In this document: piece by piece, positions 24,118 through 32,376 of the stretch
How positions within the stretch are numbered: position 1 is the first letter of the stretch
Layout of the letters: the number at the start of each line of letters is the position of its first letter
NCBI GenBank assembly: GCA_947627535.1
Contig: CANQWM010000033.1
Location: forward strand, 1-34,406
Direction: 5' to 3'
Origin: an uncultured Acetatifactor sp.
GTDB lineage: Bacteria > Bacillota > Clostridia > Lachnospirales > Lachnospiraceae
DNA: 34,406 nucleotides
The notes under the pieces: generated by a model
Told to the model about the DNA's origin: nothing
The model's database searches: none
Seen by the model: the letters and a program-made list of their open reading frames with translations, nothing else
Program-made: the position numbers and the translations under genes

Positions 24118-24669
24118 CTATACTGTCATGATCTCTTTTGATTTTGTCTCCATCAGAGCGTCGATATCCTTAATGTATTTATCGGTGAGCTTCTGAAGCT
24201 GCTCCTCCAGCTGCTTCACCTCGTCCTCAGAAACCTCTGATTTTGTAAGCTTTTTAAAAGCATCGTTTCCGTCACGGCGGATATTGCGGATCGCCACCTT
24301 TCCGTCCTCCGCCTTCTTTTTGATATCCTTTACGAGATCCTTTCTACGCTCCTGCGTCAGCTCCGGAAACACCAGCCGGATCACACTTCCGTCGTTGGAC
24401 GGGTTGATGCCGATATCCGAAGCCTGTATGGCTTTTTCGATTTCCTTGATCAGAGATTTCTCCCAGGGCGCGATCTGTATGATGCGCGCTTCCGGAACGG
24501 TAATGTTTCCCACCTGCTGAATGGGCGTGGGCGTTCCGTAATAATTGACACGGAGCTTGTCAAGGACATGGGGATTCGCTCTGCCCGCACGGACGGAAGC
24601 GTAATCCGCCTCCAGAAATTCCACGGTCTTTTTCATCTTGTCGTCGTACTGCTGTAATCTGGCATCCAT
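24118..24669 (-). CDS. frr: Ribosome recycling factor
   Basis: 183 aa, the usual length. Motifs include KTVEFLEADYASVRAGRANP at the N-terminus, VNYYGTPTPIQQVGN in the middle, and LTQERRKDLVKDIKKKAEDGKVAIRNIRRD. It dissociates post-termination ribosomes together with EF-G. It follows pyrH by 24 bases, the standard pyrH-frr pair. Here the usual upstream rpsB-tsf genes are absent. Confidence 0.98.
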   Translation of the reverse strand: MDARLQQYDDKMKKTVEFLEADYASVRAGRANPHVLDKLRVNYYGTPTPIQQVGNITVPEARIIQIAPWEKSLIKEIEKAIQASDIGINPSNDGSVIRLVFPELTQERRKDLVKDIKKKAEDGKVAIRNIRRDGNDAFKKLTKSEVSEDEVKQLEEQLQKLTDKYIKDIDALMETKSKEIMTV

Positions 24670-24693
24670 ACGCTCTTCCTCTCCCTCTCTGTT

Positions 24694-25389
24694 TTATACA
24701 ATGACCTTTGTGCCGTTAAATTCGCCCTTCAGGGTATTGACAATGCTGTTCTCCCCGTTCAGTCCAAACACCCACATGGGCATTTTGTTGTCCCTGGCAA
24801 GAATAGAAGCCGTCATATCCACCACCTGAAGATTTTTCGAGATAACCTCATCAATGGTGACTTCGTCGTATTTCTTCGCTGACGGATTTTTGTTGGGATC
24901 GTCGTCATACACACCATCGATGGATTTTGCCAGCAGGATCACATCCGCTTCCACCTCGATGGCTCTCAGTACCACGCCCGTGTCGGTGGAGAAATAGGGA
25001 TGCCCCGTACCGCCCGCAAAAAATACAACCTGTCCTTCCTCAAAATATCTGTTCGCCCGGTCCTTGGAAAAGAGCTCAGTAAAGGAACCGCACGCAAAGG
25101 GCGTCAGGATGCTTGTCTTCATTCCCACCGACCGAAATATCTCCGATACATAGATGCAGTTCATAACAGTGGCCAGCATACCGATCTGATCCGCCTTCGT
25201 GCGGTCGATATTTTCGCTGGTACGGCCGCGCCAGAAATTGCCGCCCCCGATCACAATGCCCGTCTGGAAACCGTCATCTGACAGTTCCTTTACCTGCAGC
25301 GCCACATTTCGGACGGTGGCCTCGTCAAACCCCGCCTTCTTCTCTCCCGCCAGGGCCTCACCGCTGAGCTTCAATAAAATTCTCCGCAT
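24694..25389 (-). CDS. pyrH: UMP kinase
   Basis: 231 aa. Amino-acid-kinase fold motifs: RILLKLSGEAL at the N-terminus, GIVIGGGNFWRGR, DQIGMLATVMN, and ILLAKSIDGVYDDDPNKNP; an FSTDTG segment fits the UMP site. It phosphorylates UMP to UDP with ATP. Its ATG overlaps the stop codon of the bactofilin gene (TAATG), so the two are coupled in translation. Confidence 0.97.
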   Translation of the reverse strand: MRRILLKLSGEALAGEKKAGFDEATVRNVALQVKELSDDGFQTGIVIGGGNFWRGRTSENIDRTKADQIGMLATVMNCIYVSEIFRSVGMKTSILTPFACGSFTELFSKDRANRYFEEGQVVFFAGGTGHPYFSTDTGVVLRAIEVEADVILLAKSIDGVYDDDPNKNPSAKKYDEVTIDEVISKNLQVVDMTASILARDNKMPMWVFGLNGENSIVNTLKGEFNGTKVIV

Positions 25390-26501
25390 TATTTTGTCCT
25401 GCCCTTTCGCTCTGCCACCTCAGGCTTGTACTCATCAAAGAAAGTTGTAGGACTTACATCCGCATAGCACTGGGAGCACATTCCCTCGATGACGGCGCCG
25501 TTGTTGATCTGGACAGATTTGGACTTGATATTGCCCATCACAATAGCGGACGCATCCAGGATCACGGGGCCGTGTACGTCGATGTCACCCTTTACGGCGC
25601 CTGCGATCGCCGCGCTTGCCGCGCTGATATTTCCGATGACCACAGAGCTTGCGCCGATCTTCACGGCGCCCTCGCTGGTGATTTCCCCGTTGATCTTCGC
25701 ATTCTCCGCATAGACGTCAGCTGCCTTGGAATTGCCGTTGATGTGTCCGGTGATATTCAGCTTGCCATAAGCGTCTATATTGCCGTTCACAGTACCGGTC
25801 ACATCGATAGACCCCTCCGTAAATATGTCGCCGGTGATACACATTCCCTCCGTGATCACGCTGGTTTCGTCCAATGCAATTCTCTCCGTACCGTTCTCCA
25901 TGATGTTCTCCGCTCCTTTTCTTTCTTCCGCCAGGTCTTCTGTCTCTGCCGTTTCCGGCTCTGCCGGCGCTTCCCACTCCTGCGCCGCCTCTGTCTCCTG
26001 CACCGCTTCCATTTCCTGCGCTGTTTCCGTCTCCTGCACTGTTTCCGTTTCCTGCACTGTTTCCGTTTCCTGCGCCGCTTCCGTCTCCTGCACTGTTTCC
26101 GTCTCCTGCGCCGCTTCTGCCTCTTTTGCCGTTTCCGGCTGTATTTCCTCCGGCTGGGACCAGCCTCCACCCTGTTCCGCATCGGGTGTTTCCCCTGCGG
26201 CTTCTTTGGCAGCCTCTTCCGCCTTCCCGGATTCTGCCTGCGGCCCGGACGCATCAACCTCGTTCAGCATCTGTGCCAGAAGCTCCTCCAGCAGGGGATC
26301 CCCCGGCTGTTCTGCCGTCTCCTCCGGCACCTGCAGACCGCCGGAAGCTGCTGCCGTCCCGGCCACAGACGCCGTCGTTTCCGGCTGGCCTTCGGCTTCC
26401 GCCACAACCGCCTGCTTCTCTTTCTTCGACCGCTCCTCATCGGTTTTCAGTTCATTTACTGCCTGCGACAGATCCTCTTTTAAGTCAGAGAAAAAGCCCA
26501 T
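25389..26501 (-). CDS. Bactofilin with a long Glu/Thr-rich repeat linker
   Basis: 370 aa from ATG 26501, chosen because GGAGGT lies nine bases upstream; an in-frame TTG at 26507 is too close to that site. N-terminal MGFFSDLKEDLSQAVNELK is a short amphipathic segment. A disordered acidic region (about 30-200) follows, containing eight repeats of a six-residue E-T/A-x-Q-E-x unit. The C-terminal bactofilin domain, about 215-350, is a hydrophobic repetitive beta-helix sequence (GSIDVTGTVNGNIDAYGKL...INGEITSEGAVKIGASS...). Bactofilins polymerise without nucleotide into membrane-bound scaffolds that recruit cell-wall enzymes. The neighbouring NodB deacetylase gene overlaps it by stop/start, which suits that role. 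Confidence 0.93.
   Translation of the reverse strand: MGFFSDLKEDLSQAVNELKTDEERSKKEKQAVVAEAEGQPETTASVAGTAAASGGLQVPEETAEQPGDPLLEELLAQMLNEVDASGPQAESGKAEEAAKEAAGETPDAEQGGGWSQPEEIQPETAKEAEAAQETETVQETEAAQETETVQETETVQETETAQEMEAVQETEAAQEWEAPAEPETAETEDLAEERKGAENIMENGTERIALDETSVITEGMCITGDIFTEGSIDVTGTVNGNIDAYGKLNITGHINGNSKAADVYAENAKINGEITSEGAVKIGASSVVIGNISAASAAIAGAVKGDIDVHGPVILDASAIVMGNIKSKSVQINNGAVIEGMCSQCYADVSPTTFFDEYKPEVAERKGRTK
25978..26121 (-). repeat. 18-bp in-frame tandem repeat in the bactofilin gene
   Basis: The hexamer TCCTGC recurs at 25978, 25996, 26014, 26032, 26050, 26068, 26086 and 26104, an exact 18-base period over eight units. It encodes the E-T-V-Q-E-T/E-A-A-Q-E-T hexapeptides. Because units are multiples of three, gain or loss changes linker length without frameshift. 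Confidence 0.95.
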
Positions 26502-26503
26502 AC

Positions 26504-27580
26504 TCAATTAACCTCCGTTTCGTTTTTTTCATCCATGTGTATATGCTGAACCGGCTCTGTATCCTCCGTGATTGGCAGGATCACAGTATCTTCCATCGCC
26601 AGAATGTTCTCTATGATCTCCGGCAGGGCCTCCACCGTAGTCGGCTTCCCCGCCGCATCATGCAGCAGAATAACGGTATTTTCCCTCTTTTCAATTCCCT
26701 CCAGGGAATTTTTTACAAGCGCATCCACTGTCAGAAGCTGCCGCCCGCCGTCCCCGGAAGACGCGTTCCAGTCAAAAAAGCGCACATTCCAGCTCTCCAG
26801 ATATTCCGCGAACTCATGCATGTCGATATCGCTTACGGTATTGGAACTTCCGCCGGGAAAACGGTAAACATCGCTGACAACCCCTGTTACCTCCTCCAGA
26901 TATCCCCGCAGCTTCACAAAATCTTCCGCAAAATCTTCCACGGAAGAGTAGATGTCCGCGTACCGGTGGCTGTAGGAATGCATTCCCAGCGTATGGCCCC
27001 GTTTTACAATATCCTTCAAAGCCTCCCTGGCCCATTCTCCTTCCTTCCCCACTACGAAGAAAGTCGCCTTTACGTCATATTCATCCAGAATGTCCAATAT
27101 CTTTTCCGTATTGGAGCTGGGACCGTCGTCAAATGTCAGATAGACCTTATGGGCCGCTGTCAAAGCGCCGTCATCGTCTTCCCCGTCTGTAACGTCCGTG
27201 CCCTCGCCGGTCACGCCTGTACCGTCCCGGCCCCTGCTGTCCCCGGAAGCCGTCAACTCATACCCGGCCGGCTCTTCCCCGGCCGCCGCCTGCTCCTGAT
27301 TTGAGCCGTCGGATACAGGGAGTCGCTGCGACAGTTCCAGCACCGCCTTCTGCAGGGCAGCATTTTCCCCTGCCACGGCTTCCACTCTCGCCGTCAGCTT
27401 CTCCAGATCTCCGCCCATATCCTTCAGCCTGATAAAAAGAAATACACACAGAACTGCCGGCGTCAAAATAAACAGGGTCCGCACCACAATAATACATTTT
27501 TTCAGCCGCCTCACGCGGTTCCGCCTGTATTCAGCTGTCCGTACACTTTCTGAAGACATTCCTTCACCCGAACATTTCAT
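26504..27580 (-). CDS. Membrane-anchored NodB-family polysaccharide deacetylase
   Basis: 358 aa. Basic N-terminus then TM about 29-50, a coiled coil (about 56-88), a Gly/Asp-rich linker to 140, then the NodB domain: TFDDGPS (149-155, Asp151/152), HSYSHRY with His201 and His205 as metal ligands, RFPGG (240-244) and a C-terminal LLHDAAGK motif. All five motifs are intact, so an active extracellular metal-dependent deacetylase of peptidoglycan or another N-acetylated glycan is expected. The stop overlaps the bactofilin ribosome-binding region. The start at 27580 has only a weak upstream site; ATG 27559 is an alternative. Confidence 0.92.
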   Translation of the reverse strand: MKCSGEGMSSESVRTAEYRRNRVRRLKKCIIVVRTLFILTPAVLCVFLFIRLKDMGGDLEKLTARVEAVAGENAALQKAVLELSQRLPVSDGSNQEQAAAGEEPAGYELTASGDSRGRDGTGVTGEGTDVTDGEDDDGALTAAHKVYLTFDDGPSSNTEKILDILDEYDVKATFFVVGKEGEWAREALKDIVKRGHTLGMHSYSHRYADIYSSVEDFAEDFVKLRGYLEEVTGVVSDVYRFPGGSSNTVSDIDMHEFAEYLESWNVRFFDWNASSGDGGRQLLTVDALVKNSLEGIEKRENTVILLHDAAGKPTTVEALPEIIENILAMEDTVILPITEDTEPVQHIHMDEKNETEVN

Positions 27581-27633
27581 AGACTTTCACTTTTTAGTAT
27601 ATCATATTCCGCTTTTGGGGGAAAGACAAAAAT

Positions 27634-27664
27634 AAAAAAAGGGCATACAAAATGTCCTCTTTTC
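27634..27664 (-). terminator. Weak terminator after the Cys-rich miniprotein gene
   Basis: Minus-strand hairpin with arms 27652-27657 and 27641-27646 (six pairs, one G.T), flanked by A/T pairs and followed by a seven-T run (complement of 27634-27640). It separates the miniprotein gene from the NodB-led operon. Confidence 0.45.
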
Positions 27665-27766
27665 CGCTTTCAGTCCCCCCGCCGCCGATCCTGCCGTCAA
27701 AAGCCGAAAAAGTCCCGAAAGCCGTTGCCATCACAGCGGGGTTCGGGGCCCTTCCCTGAAAATGCG

Positions 27767-27967
27767 TCATTTTCTGCTGTCTTTTGCTTTATCTGCGGAT
27801 ATGCTCCTGCAGCTGTCACAATTTCCGGTACAGCCGCTACAGCCAGCGCATCCGGAGCATCCTCCGCCGCACCGCCCGCCGCGGCGGCTGCGGATCTGTC
27901 CGCGCACAATGAAAAAGACGATCACCGCAAGGATCAAGATGATGATAATGTCTGCCATATGCAGCAT
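27767..27967 (-). CDS. FeoB-associated-type Cys-rich membrane miniprotein
   Basis: 66 aa from ATG 27967, ten bases after AGGAGG; the frame extends further 5' to 28183 but without a ribosome site. One TM (about 5-20, MADIIIILILAVIVFFIV), an Arg-rich stop-transfer stretch, then a Gly/Cys tail with repeated GCSGCAGCSGC units and CDSC. This matches the family annotated as FeoB-associated Cys-rich membrane protein, small proteins usually beside ferrous-iron transporter genes. No feoA/feoB is in the window, so its partner is elsewhere or its role differs; the Cys cluster could bind metal. Confidence 0.85.
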   Translation of the reverse strand: MLHMADIIIILILAVIVFFIVRGQIRSRRGGRCGGGCSGCAGCSGCTGNCDSCRSISADKAKDSRK

Positions 27968-27992
27968 TTTTGAGCGTCCTCCTGATATCTGT

Positions 27993-28382
27993 TTATTGAG
28001 AATCGTTTTCATTTTTAGGATAAAGCTTTTTCCTTCGTTTGTCAAGTGACGTTTTCCTTTTGTCGTGAACCGGACAGCAGACTGCCGTCTCACGAAAGCG
28101 GCCGCAGATATATCTTCTGTAGTACAGATCAGGACTTGCGCTTTCCCTGAACCGATACCATACTTCTTCGGGTACGTCGGCATACCATCTGACTCTTCCG
28201 GTCCGGATCATCTTGACCGCCAGAAGCGCCCGCTGTGCATCGTATCCGATGGAATCAATGTAAGTACTGCAAAATCCAAATGCCACTGTCGTTTCTTCCT
28301 CTTCAGGATTGTTAAATTTTACTCCACCCAATTTTTTCTCCTTTCCGTTGTTCTGCAGCCTGTCATATTCCGGAAGAAGCAT
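27993..28382 (-). CDS. KTSC-domain protein
   Basis: 129 aa from ATG 28382; AAAGG sits six bases upstream, whereas the ATG at 28388 overlaps that site. The central part, STYIDSIGYDAQRALL followed by RWYADVPEEVWYRF and YICGRF, fits the KTSC domain, a small beta-rich fold found alone or fused to nucleic-acid enzymes, of unknown function. The C-terminal 30 residues are basic and Cys-containing. It precedes the Cys-rich miniprotein by 25 bases and probably shares its transcript. Confidence 0.75.
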   Translation of the reverse strand: MLLPEYDRLQNNGKEKKLGGVKFNNPEEEETTVAFGFCSTYIDSIGYDAQRALLAVKMIRTGRVRWYADVPEEVWYRFRESASPDLYYRRYICGRFRETAVCCPVHDKRKTSLDKRRKKLYPKNENDSQ

Positions 28383-28426
28383 CGGCATCCTTTCTCATGC
28401 CGATCTCTGTATTTCTTCCGCAGAAC

Positions 28427-28455
28427 AATATAGCATCAGAGAAACCGTTCGGTAA
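28427..28455 (-). promoter_or_regulatory. Possible promoter of the KTSC/miniprotein transcript
   Basis: Minus strand: -10 TATATT (28427-28432), 17-base spacer, poor -35 TTACCG (28450-28455). It is back to back with the DAHP synthase promoter, six bases apart. Confidence 0.35.
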
Positions 28456-28460
28456 ATATC

Positions 28461-28489
28461 TTGCACTATTCCGGGCGATATACTATAAT
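28461..28489 (+). promoter_or_regulatory. Promoter of the DAHP synthase gene
   Basis: -35 TTGCAC (28461-28466), 17-base spacer, perfect -10 TATAAT (28484-28489). The leader is about 58 bases; a short GGCGGC/GCCGTC-type stem is possible but no attenuator or T-box feature is visible. Confidence 0.75.
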
Positions 28490-28553
28490 GGAAACGTTTA
28501 AGGCGGCGGATACAGCCGTCTCAAAAGGCCAGAGAAAGGAATGCTGAACCAAG

Positions 28554-29582
28554 ATGAGCTTTGAATTTGTAAAAAAACTTCCCACACCGGAGGAGATTCG
28601 CGGAACTTTTCCGCTTCCCAGGGAGCTTGCCGAAATAAAGAAAAAGCGGGACAGGGAGATCGCCGACGTGATCACGGGTAAAAGCCAGAAATTTCTCGTC
28701 ATTATCGGCCCCTGCTCCGCCGACAACGAAGATTCTGTCTGTGAGTATATCACCCGCCTGGCAAAGGTGAACGAAAGGGTCCGGGACAAGCTGATCCTGA
28801 TTCCCAGGATCTACACAAACAAGCCCCGCACCACAGGCGAAGGATACAAGGGAATCGTCCATCAGCCGGATCCCGAGAAGAAGCCTGACTTTCTCGCAGG
28901 ACTCATCGCGATGAGGAAAATGCATATCCGCGCCATACAGGAATCGGGTCTCACAGCCGCGGACGAAATGCTGTATCCCGAAAACTGGAGATACCTTTCC
29001 GATATTCTCTCTTATGTCGCCATCGGCGCCCGCTCCGTGGAGGATCAGCAGCACCGGCTGACTGTCAGCGGCTTTGACGTGGCTGCCGGCATGAAAAACC
29101 CCACCAGCGGCGACCTGTCCGTGATGCTGAACTCCGTCTATGCGGCCCAGCACCCCCATTCTTTCATCTACAGAGGCTGGGAGGTAAAGACCACGGGAAA
29201 CGAACTGACCCACACTGTGCTGCGGGGCGCCACCAACAAGCACGGAAACAATATTCCCAACTACCATTATGAGGATCTGAATCTTCTGTTGGAAATGTAC
29301 GGAAAAATGGACTTGAAAAATCCCGCCTGCGTCATTGACTCCAACCACTCCAACTCCGGCAAGCAGTTCGAGCAGCAGATCCGGATCGTGAAGGAGGTCA
29401 TGCACAGCCGAAAACTGAGCAGGGATATTCACAGCCTTGTAAAGGGAGTCATGATCGAGAGCTATCTCGTGGAAGGCTGCCAGAAGGTGGGCGGAGGCGT
29501 CTATGGAAAATCCATCACGGACCCCTGTCTTGGATGGGAGGATTCGGAGAGGCTGATCTATGACATTGCGGAATATGAATAA
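28554..29582 (+). CDS. aroF: 3-deoxy-7-phosphoheptulonate synthase, class I (AroF/G type)
   Basis: 342 aa, the class I alpha length. FLVIIGPCSADNEDSVCEY holds the conserved GPCS(I/A)xD segment; RIYTNKPRTTGEGYKG, KNPTSGDLSVM, RGATNKHGNN and DSNHSNSGKQ supply PEP, metal and phosphate ligands, and VGGGVYGKSITDPCLGWE is the C-terminal family signature. It condenses PEP and erythrose 4-phosphate in the first step of the shikimate pathway, probably feedback-inhibited by an aromatic amino acid. The AAAGGA site is 13 bases from the ATG, rather long. It is convergent with spoIIM (six bases apart) with no terminator between. Confidence 0.96.
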   Translation: MSFEFVKKLPTPEEIRGTFPLPRELAEIKKKRDREIADVITGKSQKFLVIIGPCSADNEDSVCEYITRLAKVNERVRDKLILIPRIYTNKPRTTGEGYKGIVHQPDPEKKPDFLAGLIAMRKMHIRAIQESGLTAADEMLYPENWRYLSDILSYVAIGARSVEDQQHRLTVSGFDVAAGMKNPTSGDLSVMLNSVYAAQHPHSFIYRGWEVKTTGNELTHTVLRGATNKHGNNIPNYHYEDLNLLLEMYGKMDLKNPACVIDSNHSNSGKQFEQQIRIVKEVMHSRKLSRDIHSLVKGVMIESYLVEGCQKVGGGVYGKSITDPCLGWEDSERLIYDIAEYE

Positions 29583-29588
29583 AAATTT

Positions 29589-30191
29589 TTAGAACACCTT
29601 CAGATACCCCAGCAGAACGGCCGGATTCACATAAGCCTCCAGCAGGCATCCTCCGGCCACGGCGGCAAAAATCCCCGCCAGCAGCGCCGCCTTCTTGATC
29701 CAAGCCCCCCTGCCCTCCTCTCTGACGGTCCTTCCATAGATTCCGCGGTAAAGCGTCTCGCACCATGCGATCAGCGCCAGGACCGCCGGCACATAAAGCA
29801 GATAGTGGGGGAACAGCGCCACAGCCGCAAGAAAAATCCCCTTGATCCCATAGCGCAGCACCAGCGCCGCAAGAAACATACCGGCAGACACTCCGTACCA
29901 GATGACGGTTCCCGCGCACAGGACAAACCCCAGATAAGTCGTGGAAAGCAGCACAAGCCACAGAAGGCGTACAAAGCGCTCCCTGAGCACATAAGAAAAA
30001 AGAGCATCGCCGTCTACGGTCATATATTTCATGGCGTACAAGGTCCCCTCGTCAAATAGTCCCGTATTTTCCAGCAATATGCTCTTTCCGATATTCATCA
30101 CCAGTATACCGGCCAGAAGACTGACACAAAAAACTGGCAGCACAGGCAGTCTCGCTCCCTGAAACAACGATTTTCCCACATGAAGACGCAT
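29589..30191 (-). CDS. spoIIM: SpoIIM-like stage II sporulation membrane protein
   Basis: 200 aa from ATG 30191, chosen because GGAGG lies eight bases upstream; the frame runs back to 30305 without a site. Five to six TM segments; the family-like LFPHYLLYVPAVLALIAW and C-terminal LLEAYVNPAVLL are present. In Bacillus, SpoIIM works with SpoIID and SpoIIP in septal-wall dissolution and engulfment of the forespore. The neighbour upstream is a NUDIX gene, as in Bacillus (nudF beside spoIIM), which supports the call. Stop codon lies six bases from the aroF stop, tail to tail. Confidence 0.8.
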   Translation of the reverse strand: MRLHVGKSLFQGARLPVLPVFCVSLLAGILVMNIGKSILLENTGLFDEGTLYAMKYMTVDGDALFSYVLRERFVRLLWLVLLSTTYLGFVLCAGTVIWYGVSAGMFLAALVLRYGIKGIFLAAVALFPHYLLYVPAVLALIAWCETLYRGIYGRTVREEGRGAWIKKAALLAGIFAAVAGGCLLEAYVNPAVLLGYLKVF

Positions 30192-30298
30192 ACTTTTTTC
30201 CTCCGTCCCGCCATGCAGAGGGACCGGGCATATGACCCGGACGTCCCTTTTCTCCCTCCATGTGTATGCGGCGGAGGAACAGTTTATACATGCCCTTC

Positions 30299-30832
30299 TC
30301 AGCAATACTTGGCTGCGTAGGTCATAATGCCGCAGATCGTCTTGGAATCCTGTATCCGGCAGTCAAAGACCATCTTTTTCAGTTCCTCCAGCGTATACGC
30401 CTCCACGTTGAGGTATTCGTCCTCGTCCAGATGCTGTTTCCCCGGCTTTAAGTGCCGCGCCAGATAAATATCGATCTTCTCGTTGCAGAAAGCCACCGTG
30501 GTATAGATGGAACTTAAAAGCTCCAGGCTTTCACAGGTATACCCCGTCTCTTCCTCCAGCTCCCGGGCAGCCGCACGGTCGGTGGGCTCCTCCCTGCCGT
30601 TCAGGCCGCCGGCAGGAATCTCCAGCGTTTCCCGCTCCAGCGCGTTCCGGTACTGACGCACCATCAACAGCTTTCCGTCGTCCCTGACCGCCACGACCGC
30701 AGCGGCTCCCTTGTGGTCGATCAGATCCCACTTTGCCACATTTCCGTTGGGTATCAGCATAGTGTCTTGATAATAGTCAATGATGGCTCCCTTTGCCACC
30801 AGCTCCCGCTTTAATCTCTTATATTCTTCCAT
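30299..30832 (-). CDS. nudF: NUDIX hydrolase, ADP-ribose pyrophosphatase type
   Basis: 177 aa from ATG 30832, with GGAAG six bases upstream; the frame can be extended to a TTG at 30853. The NUDIX box G-x5-E-x7-REU-x-EE-x-GU is intact in GGLNGREEPTDRAAARELEEETGY, preceded by RQYRNALERETLEIPAG as in ADP-ribose pyrophosphatases. It hydrolyses ADP-ribose to AMP and ribose 5-phosphate. It follows the aminotransferase gene by 45 bases and leads into spoIIM. Confidence 0.92.
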   Translation of the reverse strand: MEEYKRLKRELVAKGAIIDYYQDTMLIPNGNVAKWDLIDHKGAAAVVAVRDDGKLLMVRQYRNALERETLEIPAGGLNGREEPTDRAAARELEEETGYTCESLELLSSIYTTVAFCNEKIDIYLARHLKPGKQHLDEDEYLNVEAYTLEELKKMVFDCRIQDSKTICGIMTYAAKYC

Positions 30833-30877
30833 CTTTTTCTTCCATTCCGTCAAGATTTACTGCCACATCGCGTTTCA

Positions 30878-32182
30878 TCATTCCGCGGCCGGCCCTGCCT
30901 TATATTCCAACAGCTTTTCCACACTGACAAGTTTTACGCAAAGTACAAAGAGATCCGTCGCCATGGCCATTTCCTCCGGCGTAGGGAAGGAAGGCGCGAT
31001 TCGGATATTGCTGTCTTTGGGATCCCTGCCGTAGGGATATGTCGCACCCGCTCCGGTAAGAACCATCCCCGCCTCCTTGCATTTTGCCACAATGGCCTTC
31101 GCGCAGCCCTCCATCGCCTCAAAGGAGATAAAGTAACCGCCGTTTGGCCTGGTCCACTCCCCGATGCCAAGTCCGCCCAGCTCGCTGTCCAGCACCTTAA
31201 GCACCGCTTCAAACTTGGGCCGCATCCAGGCGGCATGTTTTTTCATGTGCTCCCTGATCCCGTTGATATCCTTGAAGTAACGCACATGGCGCAGCTGATT
31301 CACCTTGTCATGGCCGATTGTCTGGATCTTCATGCTCTTTCTGATCTCGTCCAGATTCGCCCTGGAAGCCGCTACCGCCGAAATACCTCCGCCCGCATAG
31401 CTGACCTTTGAGGTAGAGCAGAACTCATATACCATGTCCGGGTTTCCCGCCTCCGCACAAAGACTCAGGATCTCAGCCAGCTCATCCTGTCTGTCCTCAT
31501 AGAGATCGTGAACGGCATATGCGTTGTCCCAGAAGATTCTGAAATCCCCCGCGGCGGGCTTGAGATTGGCAAAGCGCCGGACCGTTTCCTGAGAATAGGT
31601 GTAGCCCTGGGGATTGGAATACTTGGGCACACACCAGATCCCCTTGACGCTGCCATCCTCCGACACCAGCTTCTCCACCAGATCCATATCCGGACCCTGG
31701 GGAGTCATAGGCACCGTTATCATTTCAATCCCAAAATGCTCGGTAATGGCAAAATGTCTGTCATACCCGGGCACAGGACAGAGAAACTTTACCGAATCCA
31801 GCCTGCACCAGGGAGTCCCGCCCAATACACCGTGGGTCATGGCCCGGGAAACCGCATCGTACATAATGGTCAGACTGGCGTTGCCGCAGACCACAACGTT
31901 TTCTGCCGGCACCCCCATCATGTCTCCCATCAGCCTTTTTGCCTCCGGGATCCCGTCCATATCGCCATAATTGCGCACATCGACCCCGTCCTCCGCCTTG
32001 AGAAGGCTTTGGGAATTCAGCGCGTCAAGGAAACCGTTTCCCATGTCAAGCTGGGCCACAGCCGGCTTTCCCCTGGACATATCCAATTTCAATCCTCTCT
32101 TTTTCGCATCCTCGTAATCCGCTGACAGCTGCTCCTTCAGCGCCAAAAGTTCTTCTTTGCTCAACTCCTGAAAAGCCTTCAT
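30878..32182 (-). CDS. PLP-dependent class I/II aminotransferase, MocR/AspC-like
   Basis: 434 aa from ATG 32182, with GGAGG just upstream; the frame extends to 32293 but crosses the promoter region. Fold type I motifs: YGDMDGIPEAKRLM near the N-terminus, VVCGNASLTIMYDA (cofactor phosphate region), WCVPKYSNPQGYTYS (aspartate-aminotransferase-like CxxPxNPTG position), FWDNAYAVHDL and the PLP-lysine segment FCSTSKVSYAGGG. C-terminal NIRIAPSFPTPEE supplies the carboxylate-binding Arg. The family (annotated as aminotransferase class I or aspartate aminotransferase type Ic) transaminates amino acids with 2-oxoglutarate; substrate is not predictable here. Confidence 0.92.
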   Translation of the reverse strand: MKAFQELSKEELLALKEQLSADYEDAKKRGLKLDMSRGKPAVAQLDMGNGFLDALNSQSLLKAEDGVDVRNYGDMDGIPEAKRLMGDMMGVPAENVVVCGNASLTIMYDAVSRAMTHGVLGGTPWCRLDSVKFLCPVPGYDRHFAITEHFGIEMITVPMTPQGPDMDLVEKLVSEDGSVKGIWCVPKYSNPQGYTYSQETVRRFANLKPAAGDFRIFWDNAYAVHDLYEDRQDELAEILSLCAEAGNPDMVYEFCSTSKVSYAGGGISAVAASRANLDEIRKSMKIQTIGHDKVNQLRHVRYFKDINGIREHMKKHAAWMRPKFEAVLKVLDSELGGLGIGEWTRPNGGYFISFEAMEGCAKAIVAKCKEAGMVLTGAGATYPYGRDPKDSNIRIAPSFPTPEEMAMATDLFVLCVKLVSVEKLLEYKAGPAAE

Positions 32183-32304
32183 GTTTCCTCCATCCCGGTC
32201 GTTTCGCCGCCCTGTCGGGCAGGCGCCCTGACTTTCTCTTATTTCTTTGTTTTTCCGCGGTTCCTCCCGCGCTGCATAATCGTATACAATCATACACTTG
32301 CTTT

Positions 32305-32333
32305 ACTATACTATACGCGGCACAATTGCACAA
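32305..32333 (-). promoter_or_regulatory. Promoter of the aminotransferase-NUDIX-spoIIM transcript
   Basis: Minus strand: -35 TTGTGC (32328-32333), 17-base spacer, -10 TATAGT (32305-32310). The near-palindrome GCACAATTGCAC (32320-32331) overlaps the -35. The leader is about 115 bases to ATG 32182. This lies within the 375-base stretch 32183-32557, which also holds a palindrome at 32377 and the rny terminator; nothing else was recognised in it. Confidence 0.55.
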
Positions 32334-32376
32334 GAGAAAAAAGAAACAAAGAATAAAAAAAATCTGTTAAAATACA

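Noticed and set aside
25978..26121. Possible CRISPR array
   Set aside because: The 18-base units are contiguous without spacers and translate in frame as part of bactofilin.
27697..27909. 70-aa minus-strand frame, Ala-rich
   Set aside because: It is an alternative frame of the Cys-rich miniprotein region without a ribosome site.
28541..28564. Seven-codon leader ORF overlapping the aroF start
   Set aside because: It has no aromatic codons and no terminator/antiterminator pair, and its ATG is too close to the ribosome site. An attenuator is not supported.
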